Below are positions 33,215 to 41,374 of a stretch of DNA of 47,725 bases, in pieces. Position numbers and translations under genes: made by a program. How positions within the stretch are numbered: the stretch's first letter is position 1; the number at the start of each line of letters is the position of its first letter. Source of the stretch: Actinomycetota bacterium (GTDB lineage: Bacteria > Actinomycetota > Acidimicrobiia > Acidimicrobiales > MedAcidi-G1); contig JABHCN010000031.1 of the NCBI GenBank assembly GCA_018673475.1, positions 1 to 47,725 on the forward strand. Direction: 5' to 3'. Under the pieces are notes generated by a model. It saw only the letters and a program-made list of their open reading frames with translations. It had not been told where the DNA came from and did not search any database.

Positions 33215-34702
33215 TCAGTCGTTCCTGGGAAAGCCCAGATCGACACTGCTGGTGGATGGGTCCGGCCAGCGGCTGGTAACGACCTTGGGCCGCGTGTAGA
33301 ACCTCATCCCCTCGGGCCCGTACATGGTCGTATCTCCGAAAAAGGAGTCGTTCCAGCCGCCGAACGAGTGGTAGCCGACCGGAACTGGAATCGGGACGTT
33401 GATGCCGACCATGCCGGCCTCGACATCGCCCTGGAACTGCCTTGCAGCACCACCATCGCGGGTGAAGATGGCAGCTCCGTTGCCGTATGGGTTGTCGTCG
33501 ATCAGCTTGACGGCCTCGGCGTAGCTGTCGCTGCGTACCACCGACAGCACCGGGCCAAAGACCTCGTCGCGGTAGACCGACATGTCGGTGGTGACCCTGT
33601 CGAGCAGTGACACCCCGAGGAAGAAGCCGCCTCCGTCGAACGCCTGCGCGCGACCGTCGACCACCACATCGGCTCCGTCGGTAGAACCGGACTCGATGTA
33701 ACCGGCGACACGGTCACGGTGTTCTGCGGTAATGAGCGGACCCATCTCCGAGGCAGGGTCGTCACCGGGCCCGATCACGAGCTTCTCCATACGAACCCTT
33801 ATTGCCTCAACCAGCGGATCGGCGATGTCACCTACAGCGACGACGACCGACACGGCCATACACCGCTCGCCTGCCGACCCGTAGGCGGCTGAGACAGCGG
33901 CATCGGCTGCCAGGCCCAGGTCGGCGTCGGGCAGCACGATCATGTGGTTCTTTGCTCCACCGAGGGCCTGGATGCGCTTGCCGTTGGCAGTCCCGGTCGA
34001 GTACACGTAGCGGGCAATCGGGGTGGAACCGACGAAGCTGACTGCCCCGACATCAGGGTGTTCAAGCAGCCTGTCGACCGCCTCCTTGTCTCCGTTGACG
34101 AGGTTGATCACACCTGGTGGGAAGCCTGCTTCCTGGGCCAGTTCAACGACGAACCTGGGTGCTGACGGGTTCCGTTCGGATGGCTTGAGGATGAACGTGT
34201 TTCCGCATGCCACTGCATTCGGGAGCATCCATAGCGGGACCATGGCGGGAAAGTTGAACGGGGTTATTCCGGCGCAGACACCTACGGGTTGGCGCACCGT
34301 GTAGACGTCGACTCCGGTGGAGGCGAGCTCGCTGTAGCGGCCCTCGAGGGTCTGGGCGAATCCGCATGCGAACTCGATGTTTTCGATGCCCCTGGCCACC
34401 TCGCCACGCGCGTCGTCTGCGACCTTGCCGTGTTCTGCGGTCAGCCGCCGGGCTATCTCGTCGGCGTTGTCGACGACCAGGTTCCGGAAGGCGTAGAGCA
34501 ACTTGGTGCGTCGTGCGATCGAGACGTTTTTCCACTCGGCGAACGCAGCCCTGGAGGACGCCACGACAGAGTCGACCTCGGCGGCCGATGCCAGATCGAC
34601 CTGGCCGGTCTGTTCGCCGGTGGCCGGGTTGAATACCGGTCCTGTCCGGCCTGAACCAGATTCGACAGCTCTGCCGTCGATCAGGTGCTGAATCTGCAAC
34701 AT
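33215..34702 (-). CDS. mmsA: CoA-acylating methylmalonate-/malonate-semialdehyde dehydrogenase
   Basis: A 495-residue aldehyde dehydrogenase superfamily member with the catalytic Cys281 in YGSAGERCMAVS and LGGAKNHMIVLPDADL in place of the ELGG general-base Glu. That feature separates CoA-acylating MmsA enzymes from hydrolytic ones. TPFNFPAMVPLWMLPNAVAC and the C-terminal FGGWNDSFFGD are also MmsA hallmarks. It converts malonate semialdehyde (from beta-alanine) to acetyl-CoA and methylmalonate semialdehyde (from beta-aminoisobutyrate) to propionyl-CoA, with NAD and loss of CO2. This is the last step of uracil and thymine breakdown in this operon. The 68-nt gap to the F420-type gene holds a small CACGAC/GTCGTG hairpin (33158-33175). 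Confidence 0.92.
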   Translation of the reverse strand: MLQIQHLIDGRAVESGSGRTGPVFNPATGEQTGQVDLASAAEVDSVVASSRAAFAEWKNVSIARRTKLLYAFRNLVVDNADEIARRLTAEHGKVADDARGEVARGIENIEFACGFAQTLEGRYSELASTGVDVYTVRQPVGVCAGITPFNFPAMVPLWMLPNAVACGNTFILKPSERNPSAPRFVVELAQEAGFPPGVINLVNGDKEAVDRLLEHPDVGAVSFVGSTPIARYVYSTGTANGKRIQALGGAKNHMIVLPDADLGLAADAAVSAAYGSAGERCMAVSVVVAVGDIADPLVEAIRVRMEKLVIGPGDDPASEMGPLITAEHRDRVAGYIESGSTDGADVVVDGRAQAFDGGGFFLGVSLLDRVTTDMSVYRDEVFGPVLSVVRSDSYAEAVKLIDDNPYGNGAAIFTRDGGAARQFQGDVEAGMVGINVPIPVPVGYHSFGGWNDSFFGDTTMYGPEGMRFYTRPKVVTSRWPDPSTSSVDLGFPRND

Positions 34703-34763
34703 GCACTACTCCTGGTGATCTGAACGTGGATTGTGATTGGCGCTCTGGCGTGCCCGCAGGGCG

Positions 34764-36176
34764 TCAGAGGAGGTACGAGGAGAGACCACGGCGCAGGTAC
34801 GCACCGTCACCCTTCACACCGTGATAGGTCTCGTCGGCGATGAGCACCTTGCCCTTGGACAGCACGGTGTCGACCCGACCATCGATCTCGACACCCTCGT
34901 AGGCCGAGTAGTCCATGCTCATGTGATGGGTGTCCACTGACAGCGTGGTCGAGCCGTTCGGGTCGTAGAGGACGATGTCGGCATCGGACCCCGGGGCTAT
35001 CACGCCCTTTTGTGGGTAGAGCCCGAACATGCGTGCCGGCGTCGTTGAGCAGGTCTCAACCCAGCGTTCAAGGGACAACTCGCCCATGACCACGCCCTGG
35101 TAGATGAGGTCCATTCGGTGTTCCACCCCGCCGATTCCGTTGGGGATTGCCCTGAAGTCATCGAGGCCCAGTTCCTTTTGGTCCTTCATGCAGAACGGGC
35201 AGTGGTCGGTGGAGACGACCGCCAGATCATTGGTGCGGAGGCCACGCCACAGGTCGGTGTGGTGCGTGTGCTCCCTGGTGCGCAGTGGCGGCGAGCAGAC
35301 GTAGCCGGCGCCGGCAAAGCCGGGAAGGCCCAGGTGGTCCTCGAGGTTCAGGTAGAGGTACTGGGGGCAGGTCTCGGCAAACACGTTGTGGCCGTCGTTG
35401 CGGGCCGCAGCAACCGCTGCCAGGGCCTCGCTGGCCGAGAGGTGAACGAAGTAGACAGGTGCACCAGCTACAAGTGCCAGCTGGATGGCCCGGTTGGTGG
35501 CCTCGCCCTCGAGAGCCGGAGGACGGGTGATGCCGTGGTAGACGGGGTCGGTCTGGCCGCGGGCGGCAGCCTGCTCGGCCAACACGTCGATGGCTATGCC
35601 GTTCTCGGCGTGCATGCAGATGAGGCCACCGTTGTCGGATGCCTTCTGCATCGCCCGAAGGATCTGACCATCGTCGCTGTAGAAGACACCCGGATAGGCC
35701 ATGAACAGCTTGAAGCTGGAGATTCCCTCGCCGACGAGGTTGTCCATCTCCTTGAGAGCGGCCTCGTCGACACCGCCGAGGATCATGTGGAACCCGTAGT
35801 CGATCGCGCACTCGCCCTCGGCCTTGGCGAACCATGCGTCAAGTGACTCCCTCACGTTCTCGCCGTCACGCTGCACGGCAAAGTCGATGATTGTCGTGGT
35901 TCCGCCCCAGGCAGCCGCCCGGGTACCGATCTCGAAGGTGTCGGACGCGAAGGTGCCTCCAAATGGCAACTCCATGTGGGTGTGGGCGTCGATGCCCCCG
36001 GGGACCACGTACTTTCCGGCTGCGTCAATCACCTTTTCGGCACCGCTCTCGGCTGATGCCGCGGCATCGCTGCCTGGCTGCAGCAACGCTGCAATCTTCT
36101 GGCCATCGACCAGAACATCGGCATCGTGTCGCCCTGTCGGGCTTACAACCGTTCCGTTCTTGATGAGGATCGTCAT
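34764..36176 (-). CDS. hydA: Dihydropyrimidinase / D-hydantoinase
   Basis: A 470-residue cyclic amidohydrolase. The metal ligands are visible: H65 and H67 in GGIDAHTHMEL, the carboxylated Lys156 in SFKLFMAYPGVFY, H189 in CMHAENG, the His of FVHLSASEAL and the catalytic Asp in STDHCPF. It opens dihydrouracil or dihydrothymine to N-carbamoyl-beta-alanine or N-carbamoyl-beta-aminoisobutyrate. ATG 36176 has AGGAGG about 6 nt upstream, the strongest ribosome-binding site in the operon. The neighbours (aminotransferase, beta-ureidopropionase, MmsA) make dihydropyrimidinase more likely than a pure hydantoinase. Confidence 0.92.
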   Translation of the reverse strand: MTILIKNGTVVSPTGRHDADVLVDGQKIAALLQPGSDAAASAESGAEKVIDAAGKYVVPGGIDAHTHMELPFGGTFASDTFEIGTRAAAWGGTTTIIDFAVQRDGENVRESLDAWFAKAEGECAIDYGFHMILGGVDEAALKEMDNLVGEGISSFKLFMAYPGVFYSDDGQILRAMQKASDNGGLICMHAENGIAIDVLAEQAAARGQTDPVYHGITRPPALEGEATNRAIQLALVAGAPVYFVHLSASEALAAVAAARNDGHNVFAETCPQYLYLNLEDHLGLPGFAGAGYVCSPPLRTREHTHHTDLWRGLRTNDLAVVSTDHCPFCMKDQKELGLDDFRAIPNGIGGVEHRMDLIYQGVVMGELSLERWVETCSTTPARMFGLYPQKGVIAPGSDADIVLYDPNGSTTLSVDTHHMSMDYSAYEGVEIDGRVDTVLSKGKVLIADETYHGVKGDGAYLRRGLSSYLL

Positions 36177-36235
36177 GTCCTGCCTCCTGTTCGTTTCATC
36201 AGCATGTTGGTCTGCTCAGGTCGTGCCGTCCAGCC

Positions 36236-37534
36236 TCAGCCGGCATCTGTCAGCGAGCCGAGCGCTGCAGCGATGATCTCGCCGGCCTTGTCGATCTCGT
36301 CTGGCGTGACCGTCATGGGCGGTGCAATACGAAGCACGTTGCCGTACAGGCCCCCCTTGCCGATCAACACACCACGTGCTCTCGCCGCCTCGAGGAGGCG
36401 GGCCGCTGCATCGGCATCAGGTTCGTTGGTTCCAGGACGCACCATTTCAAAGGCGAGCATCAGGCCGCGGCCCCTCAACTCGCCTACGGACTGACATGCG
36501 TCGGCCGCCGGCCGCAGAATGGCCTCCAGTCGGGCGCCCATCTTCTTGGAGTTGTCCTGGAGGTCGTTGTCGAGCATGTACCGGATGGTCGCAAGCGCAC
36601 CTGCGCTGCTGAGCGGATTGCCTCCGAAGGTGGAGAGCGAGTTGCCGGGCAGGGAGTTCATGAGCTCGGCGCTGGCCACAACTCCTCCAAGGGCCAGGCC
36701 GTTGCCCACCCCCTTTGCGAAGGTGAGGATGTCGGGCGTGATGCCGTGTGCCTGGTATCCCCAGAAGTTGTCTCCGGTCCGGCCCCATCCGGTCTGCACC
36801 TCGTCGGAGATGAAGAGGACCCCGCGGTTGTCGAGCTCCTTCTTCATCTCGCCAAAGAAGCCGTCTGGTGGAACAGCGAAGCCACCGACGCCCTGGATGG
36901 GTTCGGCGATCATCGCCGCTACATCGCCCGAGGTCATCATGTCGAACACCTGGACCAGGTCCTCGACGCATGCGGTTGTGTAGGCATCGTCGTCCAGCGC
37001 CCGGAAGGGGCTGCGCATGCGGTAGCCACCCTGCACATAGTTGACCGAGAGGCCGCTGACGCTGGTCGGTGACCACGCCCGCTGTGCCGTGATGGCGATG
37101 GTGCTGAACGAACGGCCGTGGTAGCTGTTGCGCAGGGCCAGAATCTGATTTGACTTCCGGTAGGTCGTCGCCAAAAGGAGCGCTGCGTCATTGGCTTCGG
37201 TTCCGGATGTGGTGAAGAACACCCTTGCATCTGGAATCCCCGACAGGTCCGCTACCAGCTCGGCGAGCTCGATCATCGGCTCTGAGAGGTACAGGGTTGA
37301 GGAGTGGAGAACCTTGGAGGCCTGCTCCTGGACCGCCTTTGTCACCTCGGGCACGTTGTATCCCAGGCTGGTGGTGAGGATTCCGCCGAAGAAGTCCAGG
37401 TATCGGTTTCCCTCGACATCGACCACATGACGTCCCTCGCCGTGGTCCATTGAGATGGGCGGGTCGTAGTAGAGAGCCAGCCAGGAAGGAAGAACCGCCT
37501 GATGACGGTCGAGGAGCTCTGAGTTGGTTGTCAT
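36236..37534 (-). CDS. Class III aminotransferase, probable beta-alanine/beta-aminoisobutyrate:pyruvate or 2-oxoglutarate aminotransferase
   Basis: A 432-residue PLP enzyme of fold type I, class III (AGXT2/omega-amino acid type). It shows VVDVEGNRYLDFFGGILTTS, FFTTSGTEANDAALLLATTY, the LFISDEVQTGWGRTG region with the PLP-ring Asp, TFAKGVGNGLALGGVVAS carrying the Schiff-base Lys, and STFGGNPLSSAGALATI. It would turn beta-alanine into malonate semialdehyde for MmsA. I chose ATG 37534 (MTTNSELL), with GGAG upstream, over an in-frame extension to 37627 that would run into the beta-ureidopropionase gene. The amino acceptor is not predictable. Confidence 0.88.
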   Translation of the reverse strand: MTTNSELLDRHQAVLPSWLALYYDPPISMDHGEGRHVVDVEGNRYLDFFGGILTTSLGYNVPEVTKAVQEQASKVLHSSTLYLSEPMIELAELVADLSGIPDARVFFTTSGTEANDAALLLATTYRKSNQILALRNSYHGRSFSTIAITAQRAWSPTSVSGLSVNYVQGGYRMRSPFRALDDDAYTTACVEDLVQVFDMMTSGDVAAMIAEPIQGVGGFAVPPDGFFGEMKKELDNRGVLFISDEVQTGWGRTGDNFWGYQAHGITPDILTFAKGVGNGLALGGVVASAELMNSLPGNSLSTFGGNPLSSAGALATIRYMLDNDLQDNSKKMGARLEAILRPAADACQSVGELRGRGLMLAFEMVRPGTNEPDADAAARLLEAARARGVLIGKGGLYGNVLRIAPPMTVTPDEIDKAGEIIAAALGSLTDAG

Positions 37535-37569
37535 GGTCGCTATCTCCGGTAGGTCGGGCTGGGCCGCCG

Positions 37570-38412
37570 TCAGGCTGAGGTCAGCGGGCCGTACATGTCG
37601 GGCCTGCGGTCGCGGTAGAAGGCCCACTGGTTGCGGACCTCGTCGACCTGGTCAAGGTCGAGGTCGCGGATGATCAGCTCGGCGTCCTGATCGGAGCAGA
37701 CATCGCCAACGAACTGACCACGCGGGTTGGCGAAGTAGGTGGTCCCGTAGAAGTCGTTGTCGCCCAACGCCTCGATACCGACGCGGTTGATGGCGCCGAC
37801 GAAGTACATGTTGGCTGCGGCCGAGGCTGGCTGTTCCAGCTGCCACAGGTACGAGGAGAGGCCGCGGCTGGTCGCCGACGGGTTGAACACGATCTGGGCG
37901 CCGTTGAGGCCCAGGGCCCTCCATCCCTCGGGGAAGTGCCGGTCGTAGCAGATGTAGACACCGACCTTGCCGACGGCTGTGTCGAACACCGGGTATCCGA
38001 GGTTGCCGGGGCGGAAGTAGAACTTCTCCCAGAAGCCCTTGACCTGGGGGATGTGGGTCTTGCGGTACTTGCCGAGGTAGGTGCCGTCGGCGTCGATGAC
38101 GGCCGCCGTGTTGTAGAGCAGGCCCTCCTGTTCCTTTTCGTACATGGGCAGGACCACGACCATGCCCAGTTCGGCCGCCAACTCCTGGAACCGCTTTGTG
38201 GTCGGCCCATCTGGAATGGCCTCGGCGTAGTCGTAGTACTCGGTTTCCTGCACCTGGCAGAAATAGGGGCCGTAGAAGAGTTCCTGGAAGCACATGATCC
38301 GGGCTCCTGCTGCTGCCGCCTCGCGCATGTACCTCTCGTGGAGTTCGATCATCGACTCCTTGTCACCGGTCCAGGCCGTCTGGACCATTGCCGCCCGTAC
38401 CTCGCTAGCCAT
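37570..38412 (-). CDS. Beta-ureidopropionase (nitrilase-superfamily N-carbamoyl-beta-alanine amidohydrolase)
   Basis: A 280-residue nitrilase-superfamily enzyme. The catalytic triad is Glu44 (CFQELFYGPYFCQ), Lys118 (KYRKTHIPQ) and Cys155 (VYICYDRHFPEGWR). It hydrolyses N-carbamoyl-beta-alanine to beta-alanine, CO2 and ammonia, following dihydropyrimidinase. ATG 38412 has AGAGGAG about 6 nt upstream; the in-frame extension to 38517 would cover the operator region. It is the first gene of the nine-gene minus-strand operon, divergent from the MocR-type regulator. Confidence 0.9.
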   Translation of the reverse strand: MASEVRAAMVQTAWTGDKESMIELHERYMREAAAAGARIMCFQELFYGPYFCQVQETEYYDYAEAIPDGPTTKRFQELAAELGMVVVLPMYEKEQEGLLYNTAAVIDADGTYLGKYRKTHIPQVKGFWEKFYFRPGNLGYPVFDTAVGKVGVYICYDRHFPEGWRALGLNGAQIVFNPSATSRGLSSYLWQLEQPASAAANMYFVGAINRVGIEALGDNDFYGTTYFANPRGQFVGDVCSDQDAELIIRDLDLDQVDEVRNQWAFYRDRRPDMYGPLTSA

Positions 38413-38476
38413 TGGGTTCTCCTCTGTGGTCTGGTTCCGCCAGCGGTTGATGCCGCCGCGGTTGCCCTCTGCCGTG

Positions 38477-38531
38477 TTGTGCGACAGTATTGCCAAATCG
38501 TTGTGCAGACAATCCATTCTTTGTTACACAC
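38477..38531. promoter_or_regulatory. Direct repeats in the divergent promoter, candidate MocR operator
   Basis: TTGTGCGACA (38477-38486), TTGTGCAGACA (38501-38511) and the looser TTGTTACACA (38521-38530) are in the same orientation, with starts 24 and 20 bp apart. They lie in the 171-nt gap between the beta-ureidopropionase and regulator genes. MocR proteins often bind direct repeats in the promoter shared with their target, so these are plausible binding sites. Confidence 0.5.
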
Positions 38532-38539
38532 AAACATTT

Positions 38540-38566
38540 CACAGGGGGGCTGCTACCCCCCCTGTG
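38540..38566. promoter_or_regulatory. Perfect 10-bp inverted repeat just upstream of the MocR regulator
   Basis: CACAGGGGGG and CCCCCCTGTG are exact arms around the 7-nt loop CTGCTAC. The repeat ends 17 nt before the regulator ATG at 38584 and would form a stable hairpin in its leader. It could be an operator or a block to translation or transcription of the regulator. A terminator is less likely, because no U-run follows. Confidence 0.5.
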
Positions 38567-38583
38567 TCCCGAAATCCAGGAAC

Positions 38584-39942
38584 ATGACCGAATCCACACT
38601 CACCGCCATCACCAACGCTGTCGGCACCAGCACCGGACCCGCCGAAATTGCCTCGACAATCGGCAGGCTGATCAGCGACGGGAGCATTCCGAGCGGCGAC
38701 CGCCTGCCAACGGTCAGAGCGCTGGCCCGAAGCCTCAACGTGAGCCCCTCGGTCGTCGCCGACTCGTGGCGCCGACTTCACCATGCAGGCCTCCTCGCCA
38801 CCGAGGGCCGCCGCGGAAGCTTTGTCCGGGCCCGCCGCCAACCTGAGGACCCGGGGCGCTTCTGGCAGGTACCCGTCAACCCTCACACGTACAGGCTGGA
38901 CCTCAGCACGGGAACTCCGGACCCGGCCCTCCTACCACCGCTGGGACCGGCCCTGGCTGCACTCCGGGACGAACCACCGGTCTCGAGCTATCTGGACCAA
39001 CCCACCCTGCCCACCCTGTCAGAGCTGCTCCGGGAGCGCTGGCCGTTCGAACCTGCGGCACTCACGGTCGTCGACGGCGCCCTCGACGCCCTCGACCGGA
39101 TGATCGCCGCAACGGTCAACTACGGCGACAGGGTGCTCGTGGAAGATCCAGGATTCCCCCCGACCATCGACATGCTCGAACTGGCTGGCGCCGAGCTGAT
39201 CCCGGTCCAGATGGTTGAGGGCGGCCTCGACCCCGACTCCCTCTCCCGGGGCCTTGCCATGGACCCGAGCCTCCTGGTCCTACAGCCCCGCGCCCACAAC
39301 CCGACAGGATGGAGCCACGACGCCGAGAGGGTCGACCTGCTCGCAGACCTCCTGGAGGGCTCAAACCTGTTGATCATCGAGGACGACCATTCGGGCGAGG
39401 TATCCGGTTCACCCCTTCACAGCCTCGGAACCCGGTTACCTGACCAGGTCGTCCACATACGCAGCTTCTCCAAGGCCTACGGCCCCGACCTGCGTCTAGC
39501 CGCCGTAGGGGGCTCGGGACCGGTCATCGAAGCCATGGTCCACCGCCGCCAACTGGGTCCAGCATGGAGCAGCCGGCTGCTCCAGGGTGTGCTTCTCCAA
39601 CTTCTCACAACCCGGACCACTGCAGAAACTGTTGCCACAGCAGCAGCCACCTACTCAACGCGTAGGACATCGCTCATCAACAGCCTCAGAGCCCACGGGG
39701 TGACCGTGCCCGGCACATCTGGGATCAACCTGTGGCTCGAGGTCGGAGACGAGACGAATGCCCTGGTAGCCCTGTCCGCCCGGGGAATTGGTGCAGCTCC
39801 GGGCAGCCCCTTCATGGTCGGCCCGGGAACACCCCCGCACCTGCGGCTCACCGTCGCAACTGTCGACACGGGCTACGACGAACTGGCAGCAACCCTCGCC
39901 GAGGCCGCCTCGATCCCCCCTGGGCGCAGGGTCGGAGCCTGA
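38584..39942 (+). CDS. MocR/GntR-type regulator with aminotransferase-like domain, probable pyrimidine-catabolism regulator
   Basis: A 452-residue regulator. The N-terminal GntR winged helix (about 20-82, ISDGSIPSGDRLPTVRALAR, LNVSPSVVADSWRRLHHAG) is joined to a fold type I aminotransferase domain with LQPRAHNPTGW, IIEDDHSGE (PLP-ring Asp) and the PLP Lys297 in RSFSKAYGPDLRLA. MocR proteins sense PLP adducts of amines or amino acids; GabR, which responds to GABA, is a well-known example. Beta-alanine, made by the operon opposite, would be a logical ligand but this is inference. It is divergent from the pyrimidine operon, and repeats lie between them. It is followed closely by the amine oxidase gene. 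Confidence 0.88.
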   Translation: MTESTLTAITNAVGTSTGPAEIASTIGRLISDGSIPSGDRLPTVRALARSLNVSPSVVADSWRRLHHAGLLATEGRRGSFVRARRQPEDPGRFWQVPVNPHTYRLDLSTGTPDPALLPPLGPALAALRDEPPVSSYLDQPTLPTLSELLRERWPFEPAALTVVDGALDALDRMIAATVNYGDRVLVEDPGFPPTIDMLELAGAELIPVQMVEGGLDPDSLSRGLAMDPSLLVLQPRAHNPTGWSHDAERVDLLADLLEGSNLLIIEDDHSGEVSGSPLHSLGTRLPDQVVHIRSFSKAYGPDLRLAAVGGSGPVIEAMVHRRQLGPAWSSRLLQGVLLQLLTTRTTAETVATAAATYSTRRTSLINSLRAHGVTVPGTSGINLWLEVGDETNALVALSARGIGAAPGSPFMVGPGTPPHLRLTVATVDTGYDELAATLAEAASIPPGRRVGA

Positions 39943-39946
39943 ACGC

Positions 39947-41350
39947 ATGCCACCCCAGCAGCACGGCGCCCCCTGGTCACGACGATCGTTCCTGCAGATG
40001 GCGGGTGTGGGAGGGCTGGCTCTGGCAGCAGGCTGCGCAACGACATCTCCCCAGGCCAGCCCGGTGACTACCACACCGCTCGTCAGGGCCACCGGTCCGC
40101 GCTCGATTCCCGACCCCACCCACTGGCGGGTGACCCGCTGGGGTACTGACCCATGGTCGCTCGGCTCCTACTCGTACCTGCCGGCCGGCACCTCGGCAAC
40201 GTCGCGGGCTGCACTCGCAGGTCCGGTCGGTGACCGCCTGTTCCTCGCTGGAGAGGCCACCGACTCCGACTACCCGGGAACGGTCCACGGAGCCCTCAAC
40301 TCCGGGCGGCGCGCAGCATCACAGGTGCTTGAGGGTCACGGTCACCGCTCAGTTGTGGTGGTAGGTGCGGGAGCCGCTGGCCTCGGGGCAGCGCAGGCCC
40401 TGGTCGATGCCGGCTCCGATGTGGTCGTGGTCGAGGCGAGGGACCGGATCGGCGGACGGGTCTGGACCGACGACCTGGGTGACGCACCTGTCGACCTGGG
40501 TGGTTCGTGGATCCACGGGGTCAGAGGCAACCCTCTCGCCGAGTTGGCCGACTCCCTCGACATCACCCTGGTCCATACCGACTACGACAACTCCGTCCTC
40601 TACGACACCGACGGCTCCCCGATGGACTGGAGTCGACTCGACCATCTGTACGAGGCCCTGGTTGATGCCGCCCTGTCGAGTTCGTCGACGCGTGCGATGG
40701 GGCCCGAGTTGACGCCCATCAGGGAACGGCTCAACGCAGAGGAACAGAGGTGGTTCGACTTCCTCATCACCTCGGAGATCGAACACTGGTGGCCGGCCGA
40801 CGTGGACAGGCTGGCAATGGCGACGGCCTTCTTCGGCAAGGCCTTCCGTGGTGGCGATGCAGTGCCGACCACTGGCTACCGCCCGATCATCGAGAGCCTT
40901 GCTGCAGGCCTCGACATCCGTCTGGGAACAGCGGTGTCGAACGTGGACCACGGCGGCCCCGGGGTGGTCGTCGACTCCACACAGGGCAGGTTCGACGCAG
41001 ACGCAGTCATCGTAACCGTCCCCCTCGGGGTCCTTCAGGGGGGCAGGATCCGCTTCACCCCCGACCTGCCCTATTCCACCGTCTCAGCTGTGCAGATGCT
41101 GGGCATGGGGTTGATGAACAAGGTGGTGCTCCGCTTCCCGGAGGTATTCTGGGATGAGCAGGCCGACCTCATCTCATACGTACCTTCGACGAAGGGCCAT
41201 TTCGTGGAGTGGTACAACGCCGTGTCGTGGACCGGTCAACCGATTCTGGTCGGCTTCAACGCCGCCAGGGCCGCCGCAGAGATCGAGACCTGGTCTGACG
41301 ACGCCACCATCGAGGCCGCCTTGGATACGTTGGACGTCATCTACCGCTGA
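39947..41350 (+). CDS. Tat-exported lipoprotein amine oxidase with circularly permuted FAD domain
   Basis: A 467-residue flavin amine oxidase. The N-terminus has a twin-arginine signal (SRRSFLQM, Arg12-Arg13) and a lipobox with Cys30 (LAAGC), so the protein should be exported folded and anchored outside. Residues 58-128 match the part that normally ends such enzymes (RWGTDPWSLGSYSYLPAG, LFLAGEATDSDYPGTVHGAL). Only then comes the part that normally begins them: the dinucleotide motif VVVGAGAAGLGAA (137-149), VVVEARDRIGGRVW and DLGGSWIHG. The protein stops at ALDTLDVIYR, where the usual chain would run on into the segment now at the front. Monoamine and polyamine oxidase relatives oxidise amines to aldehydes with O2. 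The gene lies 4 nt after the regulator and 24 nt before bioB. Confidence 0.82.
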   Translation: MPPQQHGAPWSRRSFLQMAGVGGLALAAGCATTSPQASPVTTTPLVRATGPRSIPDPTHWRVTRWGTDPWSLGSYSYLPAGTSATSRAALAGPVGDRLFLAGEATDSDYPGTVHGALNSGRRAASQVLEGHGHRSVVVVGAGAAGLGAAQALVDAGSDVVVVEARDRIGGRVWTDDLGDAPVDLGGSWIHGVRGNPLAELADSLDITLVHTDYDNSVLYDTDGSPMDWSRLDHLYEALVDAALSSSSTRAMGPELTPIRERLNAEEQRWFDFLITSEIEHWWPADVDRLAMATAFFGKAFRGGDAVPTTGYRPIIESLAAGLDIRLGTAVSNVDHGGPGVVVDSTQGRFDADAVIVTVPLGVLQGGRIRFTPDLPYSTVSAVQMLGMGLMNKVVLRFPEVFWDEQADLISYVPSTKGHFVEWYNAVSWTGQPILVGFNAARAAAEIETWSDDATIEAALDTLDVIYR

Positions 41351-41374
41351 CCCTGCCCAAAGGACCGATGCCCG

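Noticed and set aside
37936-38583. Upstream in-frame extension of the MocR regulator (about 216 extra codons).
   Set aside because: It would run antisense through the beta-ureidopropionase gene and the shared promoter; ATG 38584 starts at the normal family boundary and has AGGA upstream.
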